Shown here: positions 1 to 9,041 of the stretch, in pieces
How the letters are laid out: each line of letters opens with the position of its first letter
How positions within the stretch are numbered: the stretch's first letter is position 1
Assembly: GCF_000263195.1 (NCBI RefSeq)
Contig: NC_018748.1
Coordinates: forward strand, 682,001-746,000
Direction: 5' to 3'
Source: Emticicia oligotrophica DSM 17448
GTDB taxonomy: Bacteria; Bacteroidota; Bacteroidia; Cytophagales; Spirosomataceae
DNA length: 64,000 bases
The notes under the pieces: model-generated
Seen by the model: only the letters and a program-made list of their open reading frames with translations
What the model was told of the DNA's origin: nothing
Database searches by the model: none
Position numbers and translations under genes: made by a program

Positions 1-1305
1 CTCAATCCAAACATTCGGGCCATCAATAAGCACATAATCATTTTTGGTCGTTAAGTCAGTAGTACCCGAATAAGAAATATACGTATTATCAATTTCTGAT
101 TTATACTTTGCATAAACTGCTGCTGCTGCTTTATCATCCAAATCATCTGTATAAGTCTTGATTGCAGCCAATACCAAGTCTTTCTTGGCTTGGGTTAAAT
201 CACCTACTTTAACCCCAGTTTTTGTAGTTGGAAACTTATTATCTTGTGCTGGCCCTAAAATTAAATCTGTTTGTGTTGAAGAACGCTTGGCCGAAGTTAG
301 TTCAGTAGCACTTAAACCTTTCAACATCGCAGAAAGTGCATTTAACTCCTGAGCAATTGGCTGATAAGTAACGTTTTTCCAAACATAACTTGGGAAAGGC
401 TCAGTTGAGCGGAAAGAAGGTGTTCCACCAGTCATTTTTCCACCATTATAAGTATAAATAATTGTTCCGTGATGGCCACCAATTTGTAAACACCACAAGC
501 CAGTTGCACTTGGAGTTCCGATGAAGGCAATGTAATAATTTCCAGAACCATAATCCGAACCTCCTCCGATTGAGTTTAAATAATCATCGGCAGCTAAAAT
601 ACCAATATACTCATCATTGCCTTCGTTTGCGGTAGTACTTGTGGCCGACTTTAAAAGATTGTAAAAGGCTGTCCATTGAGCGGTACTAAAAGTACTTGAT
701 TGCAAACCAGACCTGCCACGGTATAGGGCTTCTGGCAAATTTGACCACTTTTGAGCATGTGCCTTATTGTAAGTATCTTGAAGAGCACTCACTTGTGTAG
801 AAGAAAGTGTAGCCTTAAATGCATTTGCCATTGCAACAATAGTATTAATATCTGTTTCAATCGACCATCCAGCAGTTGTTGTAGTTGTACCAGTACCGCT
901 TGATGTAGCAGAAACAGTTAAACTCAAAGTACATGATTGCCCACCTACTAAAACTGCAAACGAGGCTGTTCCGCTCGTAAGAGGCGTACCTGTAATGGCA
1001 TAAGTAACCGAACCAGCACCTGAAGCTAGCGTACCTGCGGCCAGAGTAGCTGTTAGACCAGTAACACCTGTTGAAGCAATGGCGGTACCTGCTGAATAGG
1101 CAGCTCCATTTCCGCCTGTATAGGGTACGGTGGCCGTGCCAGTAAAGGCTGCTCCTGCCGATGGAGTGCCTGAATAAGTAACAGATGAACAACTCAATGC
1201 AGTGACTGTGGCGGTGGTAGCGGTTGTAACTTCTGTTTTCTCACAAGCTGCAATCATGATTGCAGCACTAATTGTTAGACTCAAAATTGCGTTTTTAAAC
1301 TTCAT
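1..1305 (-). CDS. DUF3500 lipoprotein, 3' end beyond window
   Basis: Reading left from an ATG at 1305-1303, the frame stays open for 435 codons to the window edge, so the C-terminus is missing. The N-terminus is a lipoprotein signal peptide with lipobox IAAC (Cys about residue 21). Next comes a roughly 120-residue Ser/Thr/Gly/Ala-rich region with beta-sandwich-like repeats that ends in a poly-Thr linker. From about residue 150 the sequence resembles DUF3500, including the hallmark IGGHHGT and a following PSFRSTEPFPSYVW stretch. DUF3500 proteins are secreted or surface proteins of unknown catalytic role. The gene is followed upstream (in reading sense) by a two-component pair on the same strand, with a 122-bp gap, so co-transcription is possible but not shown. 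Confidence 0.8.
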   Translation of the reverse strand, partial: MKFKNAILSLTISAAIMIAACEKTEVTTATTATVTALSCSSVTYSGTPSAGAAFTGTATVPYTGGNGAAYSAGTAIASTGVTGLTATLAAGTLASGAGSVTYAITGTPLTSGTASFAVLVGGQSCTLSLTVSATSSGTGTTTTTAGWSIETDINTIVAMANAFKATLSSTQVSALQDTYNKAHAQKWSNLPEALYRGRSGLQSSTFSTAQWTAFYNLLKSATSTTANEGNDEYIGILAADDYLNSIGGGSDYGSGNYYIAFIGTPSATGLWCLQIGGHHGTIIYTYNGGKMTGGTPSFRSTEPFPSYVWKNVTYQPIAQELNALSAMLKGLSATELTSAKRSSTQTDLILGPAQDNKFPTTKTGVKVGDLTQAKKDLVLAAIKTYTDDLDDKAAAAVYAKYKSEIDNTYISYSGTTDLTTKNDYVLIDGPNVWIE

Positions 1306-1427
1306 ACGATTTATTGTTTTAATAATACTTTAGTACTAACCTATTAGACGTAGGAACAATAAATCTGGTTGGGTGAGGTGGGTGGCTTTAGAAGTGAACA
1401 GGAAAAAATGCCAAGTGAATCGACGAA

Positions 1428-2183
1428 TTAGCCATTTTCGAACCACCGCTTGAAAGAGGTTACTTTTTCTTTACTTATTATTATTTCAAAAGAAGATATT
1501 GGATTAGTTTTTACTAAAGCTCTACTATTCGCGAAAGATTCAATAGCCGTGATGCTTGGTCTTGAAAGAATATATTGTCGATTGGCTCGTACAAATTCGT
1601 GGGAGTCTAGTTGATTTTCGAGGTCTTCAAGTTTAAAATCAAGAATAAATTTTCGGCCATCGAAAAGCTGCCCAAAGACAAGACTATTTTCAATAAAAAA
1701 ATAAGCAAAATCGGATGTTTTAATGGGTAATAATTTTTCTCGATATCTAACCAAAAAGCTTTTTCGATAATTTTTCTGAGAAAAAGCATGCCTTTGGATA
1801 AGCTCATTGAGTTTATCTCTTTGAATTAATCGTTGATTTTTAAATTTTTCAATGGCAAATGCAAGTGACTCTAAATCAAGTGGTTTTAAGATATAATCAA
1901 CACTATTGAGTTTAAATGCACGAATGGCGTATTCATCAAAAGCAGTAATGAAAATGATTGGAGCTTTGATTTGGACTTGTTCATAGATTTCGAAGGAAAT
2001 TCCATCGGCTAATTGAATATCCGAGAAAATCAAATCTGGACTTTCGTTACTGGTAAACCACTTAATTGACTCAGCCACACTATCAAGTACCGACAAAACT
2101 TCATGAGAAGTATTCGTTTGTGCTAATAAATACTTCAATTGGCTCGCCGCTGCCACTTCATCTTCAATGATTACAATTTTCAC
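1428..2183 (-). CDS. LytTR-family response regulator
   Basis: 251 residues. The N-terminal receiver domain (about 1-120) has the acidic pair ED at 7-8, the phospho-acceptor Asp55 in FSDIQL, Thr80 and the conserved Lys100 in LKPLD. The C-terminal part (about 140-248) is a LytTR DNA-binding domain (RYREKLLPI, EFVRANRQYI). LytTR regulators bind direct repeats and usually control a few nearby targets. The gene starts 10 bp after the stop of the kinase at 2194-3192 and is therefore its likely partner and operon-mate. Targets cannot be told from the sequence; the DUF3500 lipoprotein just downstream is one candidate. Confidence 0.93.
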   Translation of the reverse strand: MKIVIIEDEVAAASQLKYLLAQTNTSHEVLSVLDSVAESIKWFTSNESPDLIFSDIQLADGISFEIYEQVQIKAPIIFITAFDEYAIRAFKLNSVDYILKPLDLESLAFAIEKFKNQRLIQRDKLNELIQRHAFSQKNYRKSFLVRYREKLLPIKTSDFAYFFIENSLVFGQLFDGRKFILDFKLEDLENQLDSHEFVRANRQYILSRPSITAIESFANSRALVKTNPISSFEIIISKEKVTSFKRWFENG

Positions 2184-2193
2184 TTTAAAAAAA

Positions 2194-3192
2194 TTAATTA
2201 ATTAGTGGTAAAGTAACGATAAACTCCTTTTCGGTTTGGTCTATTTCTAACCCTTTATCTGCCAAAATTCTAAATCTTTCATTCAAATTTGCTAGTCCAA
2301 TACCCGTACCTTCAGAGTTTGGTTTACTATTCAATGAATTCCTGACTGTAAGCGTTTCATTCTCTAAATTAGCCTCAATTATGATTTTTAGCGGGGAAGT
2401 CATTGAAATAATGTTATGCTTAATGGCATTTTCAACGAGCAGTTGTAAAGAAAGTGGTGGGATTTTAAAAGCTGAAACATCATCAATATTTTTATTTACG
2501 ATTAAATTATCTCCAAAACGCATTTGTAGTAAGAAAATATAGCTTTCAATGAGTGTAAGTTCTTCATTAAGAGCAACCAACGATTGTTCTTGCATACTTA
2601 GGGAATAGCGTAAAACCTGCGAAAGTTTTTGCAAATATCGCTGACTTTTAGCTTTATCTTCATTGATTAACCAACTGAGTGTATTGAGCGAATTGAATAA
2701 AAAATGAGGATTTAATTGATTTTTCAGCGAAGTAAGTTGTACCATCAGATTTTCGTTGCGTAGAAGTTCATTTTCAAGTAAAATCTCATTTTTACGCTCC
2801 GCTTCTATTAAAAACCTGCTAAAAAAATAAGCGATTATTCCGATTACTCCCCCACGCATCACCACGGTAGGAAACATTTTCATTGACAATCCAATAATCA
2901 AAACATTTAGGCTCGTTAATAATACTACAAAGCCAATAAAAAGGACTATCAATTCAAGAATAATCCTTGACTTTCCTAGATTATTCTTCATACTCCGATA
3001 GACCAACTGAATGAAAAATACTGAATAAATCAGACATACTAGCACTTGAATCAAAATGTCTAATTGAGCGATACCCGACTTTTCTAACCGAGGTAGCTGA
3101 AGAAAAATAATTGGAAGATTGACGAACAATGCCAAGAAAAGCGACACTCCCCAAACAAACTGCTTAGTAGAAAATATTTTATTCATCATCAT
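2194..3192 (-). CDS. YehU/LytS-type sensor histidine kinase
   Basis: 332 residues. About four hydrophobic segments span residues 10-130, followed by a short coiled region (about 130-155). The His_kinase motif NQLNPHFLFNSLN carries the phospho-acceptor His163. The C-terminal HATPase domain shows LVENAIKHN (N box) and GTGIGLANLNERF (G box). This is the membrane partner of the LytTR regulator encoded 10 bp downstream. There is no large extracytoplasmic sensor domain, so sensing probably occurs in the membrane. Three consecutive Met codons open the frame, so the start could be residue 1, 2 or 3. Confidence 0.93.
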   Translation of the reverse strand: MMMNKIFSTKQFVWGVSLFLALFVNLPIIFLQLPRLEKSGIAQLDILIQVLVCLIYSVFFIQLVYRSMKNNLGKSRIILELIVLFIGFVVLLTSLNVLIIGLSMKMFPTVVMRGGVIGIIAYFFSRFLIEAERKNEILLENELLRNENLMVQLTSLKNQLNPHFLFNSLNTLSWLINEDKAKSQRYLQKLSQVLRYSLSMQEQSLVALNEELTLIESYIFLLQMRFGDNLIVNKNIDDVSAFKIPPLSLQLLVENAIKHNIISMTSPLKIIIEANLENETLTVRNSLNSKPNSEGTGIGLANLNERFRILADKGLEIDQTEKEFIVTLPLIN

Positions 3193-3203
3193 AAAAAATA
3201 TCT

Positions 3204-3211
3204 CAAATGTA
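3204..3211 (-). promoter_or_regulatory. -7 element TACATTTG upstream of the kinase/regulator pair
   Basis: The minus strand reads TACATTTG, an exact match to the Bacteroidota -7 consensus TAnnTTTG, 12 nt before the kinase start. The -33 TTG element was not found at a convincing spacing, so this is a candidate only. Confidence 0.45.
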
Positions 3212-3426
3212 TAAATTAAATCAGCCCATTTTTAAAAACTTTAAGTGAAATGGAAAAATTTGTGTTTGAAAACACTTAATATAAATAAATAAAACATGGG
3301 GCATTCTGAATTTTTAAATGATTCTATCAAATAAGCTACTAACAGGGTTTGAATAAGTATCAAGTTTCAAGCATTTATTAAGCTGTTAAAATTAGCTTTT
3401 GGAGATACTTTGGTTAAAAAAAATAG

Positions 3427-3434
3427 TATCTTTG
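3427..3434 (+). promoter_or_regulatory. -7 element TATCTTTG for the esterase gene
   Basis: An exact TAnnTTTG match lies 20 nt before the ATG at 3455 and inside the longer open frame that begins at 3410. If it is used, transcription starts after the 3410 start codon, which decides in favour of the 3455 start. Confidence 0.5.
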
Positions 3435-3454
3435 AAAAACAGCCTTTAAAACTC

Positions 3455-5161
3455 ATGAAAAAAATCTCCTTCATCGCCTTACTTTTTATTTGCTCCATTT
3501 CGTTCGCTCAGACCAGTTTTTCGGTTAAATTTCCTAGCTCTGGCACACTTGATGGGCGATTATTATTGATGCTTTCTAAAAATGACCAATCAGAACCTAG
3601 GTTTCAGATTCTTGATGGTCATAATACTCAACTTGTATTTGGATTAGACCTTGATAATTGGCCTTCTAACCAAAACAAAGTTATGAATGTGAAAAATACT
3701 TTGGGCTACCCGATTGAAGCTTTAAGCAATATTCCTGCGGGTGATTACTATGTTCAAGTATTGCTACACAAATACGAAACCTTTAAAAGAAAAGATGGAC
3801 ACGTGGTAAAGCTCCCAATGGACCGTGGAGAAGGACAACAATGGAATTTAGCCCCTGGAAATATCTATTCTAAACCTATTAAGGTGACGATAAACCCAAA
3901 AACTGTTCAAAACTTTGAAATAAAGATTGACCAAACAATTCCACCAATCGAAGAGCCAAAAGACACGAAGTATATCAAGCATATCAAAATTCAAAGCAAA
4001 TTACTAACTGAATTTTGGGGAAGACCTATGTATATTGGAGCACACGTGCTTTTACCCGAAGGCTTCGATGAGCATAAAGATGTCAAATATCCATTAGCCA
4101 TTTTTCATGGGCATTTCCCAAATGATTTTGATGGATTTCGCACTACACCTCCCGATGCTAATATGCCTACCGATGACTATAGCCCTCGATTCAAAATTTA
4201 TGGTTATAATAAGATAGTACAGCAGGAGGCTTATGATTTCTATAAATTATGGACAGGGCCAAACTTTCCAAGAGTTTTAGCTATCGAAATTCAGCATCCT
4301 TGCCAGTTTTACGATGATTCTTATGCAGTTAATTCTGAAAATATTGGCCCTTATGGCGATGCCATTACTTACGAGCTAATTCCATACATTGAAAAAAAAT
4401 TTAGAGGCATTGGTGAAGGCTGGGCTCGATTTACTTATGGAGGTTCAACAGGTGGTTGGGAAGCATTAGCAGTACAGGTAAAATACCCTAACGAGTATGG
4501 TGGATGCTATGCCGCTTGCCCCGACCCTATTGATTTTAGGGCGTTTACAACCGTGAATATCTATAAAGACAAAAACGCTTATTTTTATGAAAGTGATTTT
4601 AGAAAAACTGAGCGTCCAGGCTATCGAGATTATTTAGGACAACTCACTGCCACTGTTAGACAAATGAATATGCGAGAATTGGCTCTTGGAACAAAAACCA
4701 GAAGTGGTCAACAATGGGATATTTGGGAAGCAGTTTTTTCACCAGTTGGAAAAGATGGCTATCCACAACCAATTTGGGACAAAAAAACGGGTGTAATTGA
4801 CCCAAAAGTGGCAGAATATTGGAAAGAAAATTATGATTTAACCTATATTTTAAAGCGTGATTGGGCTAAATATGGCGAAAAATGGCGTGGAAAGATTAGA
4901 ATTTATTGTGGCGATATGGATAATTTTTACCTCAATAATGCAGTCTATTTAGCCGAAGAAGAACTTAAAAATCTAAATAGTCCAGCCTATGAAGGAGAAG
5001 TAGATTACGGTGACCGTGCAGAACATTGCTGGAACGGCGACCATACTCAGCCAAACTATATTAGTCGCCTACGCTATCACCGAATGTTTATTCCGAAATG
5101 GGTTGAAGATATGAAGAAAACTGCCCCTAAAGGAATAGATTTGACGAGTTGGAGATATTGA
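3455..5161 (+). CDS. secreted esterase-like alpha/beta-hydrolase
   Basis: 568 residues from the ATG at 3455. That start gives a clean signal peptide (KKISFIALLFICSISFAQ) and sits just behind a -7 element; the frame itself runs 15 codons further upstream. After an N-terminal beta-rich region (about 20-180) comes a hydrolase domain of the putative/enterochelin-esterase type. It has the strand YPLAIFHGH, the nucleophile motif GGSTGGW (Ser about residue 331), and a late His in DRAEHCWNGDH that may complete the triad. It is probably exported to the periplasm or surface; the substrate is unknown. It converges on another secreted hydrolase at 5212-6519, with a shared terminator between them. Confidence 0.75.
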   Translation: MKKISFIALLFICSISFAQTSFSVKFPSSGTLDGRLLLMLSKNDQSEPRFQILDGHNTQLVFGLDLDNWPSNQNKVMNVKNTLGYPIEALSNIPAGDYYVQVLLHKYETFKRKDGHVVKLPMDRGEGQQWNLAPGNIYSKPIKVTINPKTVQNFEIKIDQTIPPIEEPKDTKYIKHIKIQSKLLTEFWGRPMYIGAHVLLPEGFDEHKDVKYPLAIFHGHFPNDFDGFRTTPPDANMPTDDYSPRFKIYGYNKIVQQEAYDFYKLWTGPNFPRVLAIEIQHPCQFYDDSYAVNSENIGPYGDAITYELIPYIEKKFRGIGEGWARFTYGGSTGGWEALAVQVKYPNEYGGCYAACPDPIDFRAFTTVNIYKDKNAYFYESDFRKTERPGYRDYLGQLTATVRQMNMRELALGTKTRSGQQWDIWEAVFSPVGKDGYPQPIWDKKTGVIDPKVAEYWKENYDLTYILKRDWAKYGEKWRGKIRIYCGDMDNFYLNNAVYLAEEELKNLNSPAYEGEVDYGDRAEHCWNGDHTQPNYISRLRYHRMFIPKWVEDMKKTAPKGIDLTSWRY

Positions 5162-5166
5162 ATTTT

Positions 5167-5199
5167 AAGGAAGACTTCGCTTTAAGCGAAGTCTTCCTT
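5167..5199. terminator. bidirectional hairpin terminator
   Basis: A perfect 16-bp inverted repeat (AAGGAAGACTTCGCTT and its complement) with T-tracts on both sides lies between two converging genes. Confidence 0.85.
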
Positions 5200-5211
5200 T
5201 TAAATTACTGG

Positions 5212-6519
5212 TTATTTAATACCAGCCTCTGCATGAAGCATTTCTAAACCCACCGATGCTCGTGGCTTGAAACCAGTCCAAGGTTTATCGTTTGAGTTTT
5301 GATTGACATCTAAATATTTAGCATAATCTTTTTTCTTAAGATGAATACCCAAAAAAGCCGTCACGAAATGTTGATTGATATTATTGATACGGCGTTCATT
5401 CCAAGCTGGCTCTGCGTAGCGGTAGTATTCATCAAAATGTAAACCTGGGCGAAGTGACTCTGCTGGCGGTGGATTAGGGGCCACATTGTGGCGTGCATTC
5501 ATGTAAGTAAGCATATAACGATTGGCATTAACCACACCGTTATAAATTGCCTTGATTCCCTTTTCATAGCCTGAAATATCATCTTGACTTCCTGCTACAA
5601 AAAAGGTTGGTATTTTCAAGCCTTTTAAGGTTTCAGAATCCCAAACACCACGCTCCATGCCCCACGGAGCAAAGGCAACTACTGCTTTTATACGTGGGTC
5701 AATACTGGCTTTGTATTCAGTATTATTTCCTGTACGAACTTCAATAGCTTTGCTGCCACCACTCAATGCTCCAAAAGTTTTGATAATTTGGTCGCTATAA
5801 CCTGCACCCGCCACATTCAATACACCATACCCTCCCATCGAGTAACCAATGAGGCCGATATTTTGGTCATCAACGATTCCCGACAAAAAACTGCTTTTAT
5901 CTTTTCCTAAATTCGCAATTTGATTCATGATAAAAATATCATCTTTTGAGCGATTGAGTAAGGTACTCGAAAATGCAGCAGCATCACGGAATGTTGATTC
6001 GGTGTGGTCAATCGCAACCACAATATATCCTTTTGAAGCCAGATTTTCGGTCAAATAAGTTAATAAAAGTCTTGAACCTAAATAACCATGCGAAACGATA
6101 ATGAGCGGAAAAGCTCCGTCGGTAGTCTTGGGAGCGGCATCCCGAACAGCACGACCTAAAAATGTAAACGGAATAAGTGGACGTTTAGGGTCATTTGAGG
6201 CACCCATTACTTGCTCATAAGTTACCAATTCTTTTACACCTGCACCCACATTGGCTGGATACCACACTTCAACCTTGAGTGGTCGGTCGTAAGTTGGGTC
6301 AACTCCACCTTTAGATTTTAGAACATCTACTTGGTTTTTATTCACAAAATCAAGTGTTCGTACACCAACTTTGTATTCGCCACGAGGAGCCAATTCAGGG
6401 GCATCGGGCAGGGCATCGCCATAAACGAATGTATCCTCAGTGTGATTTTGTGCGATTACATCAACATAAAATACTAAGTTAATAGCGATAATCAGTAATT
6501 TAAAATGCTTTATTTTCAT
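5212..6519 (-). CDS. secreted PAF-acetylhydrolase/dienelactone-hydrolase-like enzyme
   Basis: 435 residues with an N-terminal signal peptide ending near VIAQ. The alpha/beta-hydrolase fold is clear: oxyanion region LIIVSHGYLGSR (about 139-150), nucleophile elbow GYSMGGYG with Ser227, an Asp in TFFVAGSQDD, and a His in MNARHNVAPNP. The overall pattern matches the platelet-activating-factor acetylhydrolase/chlorophyllase-like group, which cleaves short acyl esters. The substrate cannot be assigned. The gene is monocistronic in appearance, with hairpins on both sides. Confidence 0.75.
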   Translation of the reverse strand: MKIKHFKLLIIAINLVFYVDVIAQNHTEDTFVYGDALPDAPELAPRGEYKVGVRTLDFVNKNQVDVLKSKGGVDPTYDRPLKVEVWYPANVGAGVKELVTYEQVMGASNDPKRPLIPFTFLGRAVRDAAPKTTDGAFPLIIVSHGYLGSRLLLTYLTENLASKGYIVVAIDHTESTFRDAAAFSSTLLNRSKDDIFIMNQIANLGKDKSSFLSGIVDDQNIGLIGYSMGGYGVLNVAGAGYSDQIIKTFGALSGGSKAIEVRTGNNTEYKASIDPRIKAVVAFAPWGMERGVWDSETLKGLKIPTFFVAGSQDDISGYEKGIKAIYNGVVNANRYMLTYMNARHNVAPNPPPAESLRPGLHFDEYYRYAEPAWNERRINNINQHFVTAFLGIHLKKKDYAKYLDVNQNSNDKPWTGFKPRASVGLEMLHAEAGIK

Positions 6520-6609
6520 TTACTTAAGGTTGATTTTAATACTTTGCAAATTAGTGAAGAAAAAGAAAATTTTCTAAGTTTAATTGAGAACGTTAAATGT
6601 TATAAAGCA

Positions 6610-6642
6610 AAAACCTGTTCCAAATAAATGAAAACAGGTTTT
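6610..6642 (-). terminator. hairpin downstream of the GEVED gene
   Basis: Inverted repeat AAAACCTGTT / AACAGGTTTT with a 13-nt loop. It lies 34 bp after the stop of the minus-strand gene at 6676, and on that strand it is followed by a short T-run. Confidence 0.6.
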
Positions 6643-6675
6643 AATTATATAAGATAAACTAATAGTGTTAATGTT

Positions 6676-7386
6676 TCAATTTGGACATCCAGAAATTTTA
6701 CCTAAAAAAACACTTCCAGACTCAGCCAAAAAACCTGGTTGAATAATAATTGATGCCCCAGCATTGTAGGTAATATTAGCCCCTGTACTTATTATGTTCG
6801 ATGCAGTAATCAAACTAGAAGCATACATAGTGGCAGTTCCGTTATGAGCCTGCGTGAAGGTCTGTGAGTACGGGCAAGAAACATTCAATAGATAATCTTC
6901 TGTTTCACCCCATCTATATTCTGAGCAAGGGTCAGTAGCTATATTTTCAAAACTTACCCTTATTCTCATTCTTAAGGTTCCACTGGCATTGGCAGGAATT
7001 GTAATATTACCATTATATGGTTCTGTGACTGGTGTATTTGTTTGAAGTACCAGTTCACTCATGTCAAACAAGCCATCTTTATCTGCATCAATCCAAATAG
7101 ATACATATTCATCGTTAATGGCATTAATAAAATTTACTGAGAAATTGTAGGACTGGCCAGCATAGACACTTGCTGTATTGCTGCTATAAAACTGGAAAGC
7201 TCCTGTTGAACATCCACTATTAGTACTAAGCGTTGTACCGTTAATGGTGAAACTAGAAATACCATCATCAAACCCACATCCATCTGAATAAATAGGTGTA
7301 CAATAACTTTGTGCTGCACTCTTTTGGTTAATAAATACAAAAAAAGCGACTTGTAGAAAGAGTATTTTTAGGATATTAGATTGCAT
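6676..7386 (-). CDS. secreted GEVED-domain protein with C-terminal coat-hanger stack
   Basis: About 236 residues from the ATG at 7386. The frame extends 10 codons upstream, but this Met begins a proper signal peptide ending NQKSAAQ. The middle part has the GEVED-domain pattern: YVSIWIDADKDGLFD, a possible calcium loop, and the name-giving WGETEDYLL. The C-terminal 45 residues (ISTGANITYNAGASIIIQPG and following) match the 3-coat-hanger stack found at the ends of Bacteroidota surface proteins. It is probably an extracellular adhesion or display protein. It contains six or more cysteines in the exported part. No neighbour suggests a specific partner. Confidence 0.75.
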   Translation of the reverse strand: MQSNILKILFLQVAFFVFINQKSAAQSYCTPIYSDGCGFDDGISSFTINGTTLSTNSGCSTGAFQFYSSNTASVYAGQSYNFSVNFINAINDEYVSIWIDADKDGLFDMSELVLQTNTPVTEPYNGNITIPANASGTLRMRIRVSFENIATDPCSEYRWGETEDYLLNVSCPYSQTFTQAHNGTATMYASSLITASNIISTGANITYNAGASIIIQPGFLAESGSVFLGKISGCPN

Positions 7387-7444
7387 ATAAATAAAAATTT
7401 CAGGTTGTAAATACATTCATTAAATCGAGATAGTTGGGACCGAT

Positions 7445-8896
7445 TTATTGTATTCGTTGGAAATTTCCATTTACATCAAATATGAGTCTTAATTTAGTGG
7501 AACTTGGCCCATTTCGGATATAAGTTTTATAAATAGTTTCTCCTTTACGATTTGATTTTTCCGTACCTAAAATTGTATAAGTTGGATAATTAGTAGTTAT
7601 ATAAGAAATAGCAAGAGTTGGTAAAGTAGCTCCGCACGAATCAAAATCTCCATCATCATCAGAATCAGGGTCATCATTATCATTCATGCCATCATTGTCA
7701 TCATCACTATCTGAATCATCTAATTGGCCATCATCGTCAAAATCATCGTCATCACCAACCGATTTATCCTTATCATCATTAATCCCATCGTTATCGTCAT
7801 CGAGGTCATTAGTATCATTAATTCCATCATTATCATCATCGGTATCTACATCATCGGTATCTCCATCATTATCATCATCATTATCTATCCGATTTTTTTT
7901 ACCATCATCATCAAAGTCATCATCATTATTAGCTTGGTTATCCATCGAATCATGAAGGCCATCATTGTCATCATCGAGGTCTTTATCATCATTTACCCCA
8001 TCATTATCATCATCTTGGTCATTAGTATCATTAATCCCATCGTTATCATCATCACTATCTGAGTGATTAGGTAAGCCATCATCGTCAAAGTCATCATCAT
8101 CATCATGACGTTTATCAATAAAATCAGGCATTCTATCATTGTCATCATCAGCATCTACATCATCAGTCTTACCATCATTATCATCATCTGGGTCAACATC
8201 ATCATTTAATCCATCATTATCATCATCTGTATCTTTTAAATTATTTTCACCATCTTTATCAAAGTCTTCATTATTATTATACCTTGAATCATCTGTATCG
8301 TTTAGACCATCATTATCGTCATCTTTGTCAATATCATCATTTGTACCATCGTTATCATCATCTGCATCACTAATATCAGGAGTACCATCGTTATCATCGT
8401 CGGGGTCTGAGGTGTTGTTTAGACCATCATTATCAAAATCATCATCATCATAGTTTTTTTTATCAAAAATATCGGGGGTTTTATCATTATCATCATCAGG
8501 GTCAACATCATCATTTATACCATCGTTATCATCATCAGAGTCAACATCATCCTTTATGCCATCATTATCATCATCAGTATCTACGTTGTCATCTTTTCCA
8601 TCATGGTCATAATCTTCATTGTTTTGGTATAAGCCATCAGTACTATCATCCGTTCCATCATTATCTTTATCATCATCTGTATCACAATCTCCTTGTGAAA
8701 GTATTCGTGCATTAACCATTAATTTTTCAATCATTTCAACTGAAAGAATCATCGATTGACCTTCTGCATCATTAAATAGAGAATTATTAACTTTTTGATT
8801 AAAAGTATCTTCTTTTATGCAGGAACTTAGAGAAGATAGTGTAAAAAGTGCACCACAGGCGATAGTAATTTTCCAAATTTTGTTGTAAGTTTTCAT
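7445..8896 (-). CDS. acidic TSP3-like calcium-binding repeat lipoprotein with C-terminal PepSY-like tail
   Basis: 483 residues from the ATG at 8896. The frame extends 30 codons upstream, but only this Met opens a lipoprotein signal (KTYNKIWK followed by a hydrophobic run and the lipobox LSSC). After a short linker, residues about 70-422 are almost wholly Asp/Asn/Gly calcium-loop repeats of the type DDDNDGxxDDxDx, as in thrombospondin type 3 or OmpA-linker repeats. The last 60 residues (TLPTLAISYITTNYPTYTIL, then LRLIFDVNGNFQRIQ) resemble a single PepSY-like (DUF2874) domain. It is probably a calcium-stiffened surface stalk. It is divergent from the small Spy-like protein at 9042. The long Ser-rich frames on the opposite strand are only the complement of the Asp codons. 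Confidence 0.8.
   Translation of the reverse strand: MKTYNKIWKITIACGALFTLSSLSSCIKEDTFNQKVNNSLFNDAEGQSMILSVEMIEKLMVNARILSQGDCDTDDDKDNDGTDDSTDGLYQNNEDYDHDGKDDNVDTDDDNDGIKDDVDSDDDNDGINDDVDPDDDNDKTPDIFDKKNYDDDDFDNDGLNNTSDPDDDNDGTPDISDADDDNDGTNDDIDKDDDNDGLNDTDDSRYNNNEDFDKDGENNLKDTDDDNDGLNDDVDPDDDNDGKTDDVDADDDNDRMPDFIDKRHDDDDDFDDDGLPNHSDSDDDNDGINDTNDQDDDNDGVNDDKDLDDDNDGLHDSMDNQANNDDDFDDDGKKNRIDNDDDNDGDTDDVDTDDDNDGINDTNDLDDDNDGINDDKDKSVGDDDDFDDDGQLDDSDSDDDNDGMNDNDDPDSDDDGDFDSCGATLPTLAISYITTNYPTYTILGTEKSNRKGETIYKTYIRNGPSSTKLRLIFDVNGNFQRIQ
7631..8623 (-). repeat. nested coding repeat: 13-16 residue calcium loops in a 58-residue super-unit
   Basis: Within the acidic lipoprotein the calcium loops occur in a fixed order of lengths 16-13-13-16 residues. 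This gives a super-unit of 58 residues (174 bp) that repeats five times without a single length change (7754-8623), followed by a partial sixth copy down to 7631. Each super-unit opens with an xxDDFDxDG-type loop, and its fourth loop ends in a basic or polar spacer (DKKNY, DSRYN, DKRHD, DNQAN, DKSVG). Confidence 0.9.
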
Positions 8897-9041
8897 AGTT
8901 AGCTTGAAATATAAAGAGGTTAGTACTTTATTGAGTACGTCAGAAGATTTATTGAGGTTGCGTTGATGGCAGAAAAAAGCAAACAAGCAAATTTATTTGA
9001 GAAATTTATCTTATCATTGCTTTGAAAAATATTCCAAACAC

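Noticed and set aside
857-1192. 111-residue minus-strand frame rich in Tyr, Arg and Ser
   Set aside because: It lies in another frame within the DUF3500 lipoprotein gene, which has a full signal peptide and recognisable domain.
7686-8453. Three long Ser- or Ile-rich open frames on the plus strand
   Set aside because: They are the complement of the Asp/Asn codon repeat of the minus-strand lipoprotein; none has a start region or family likeness.
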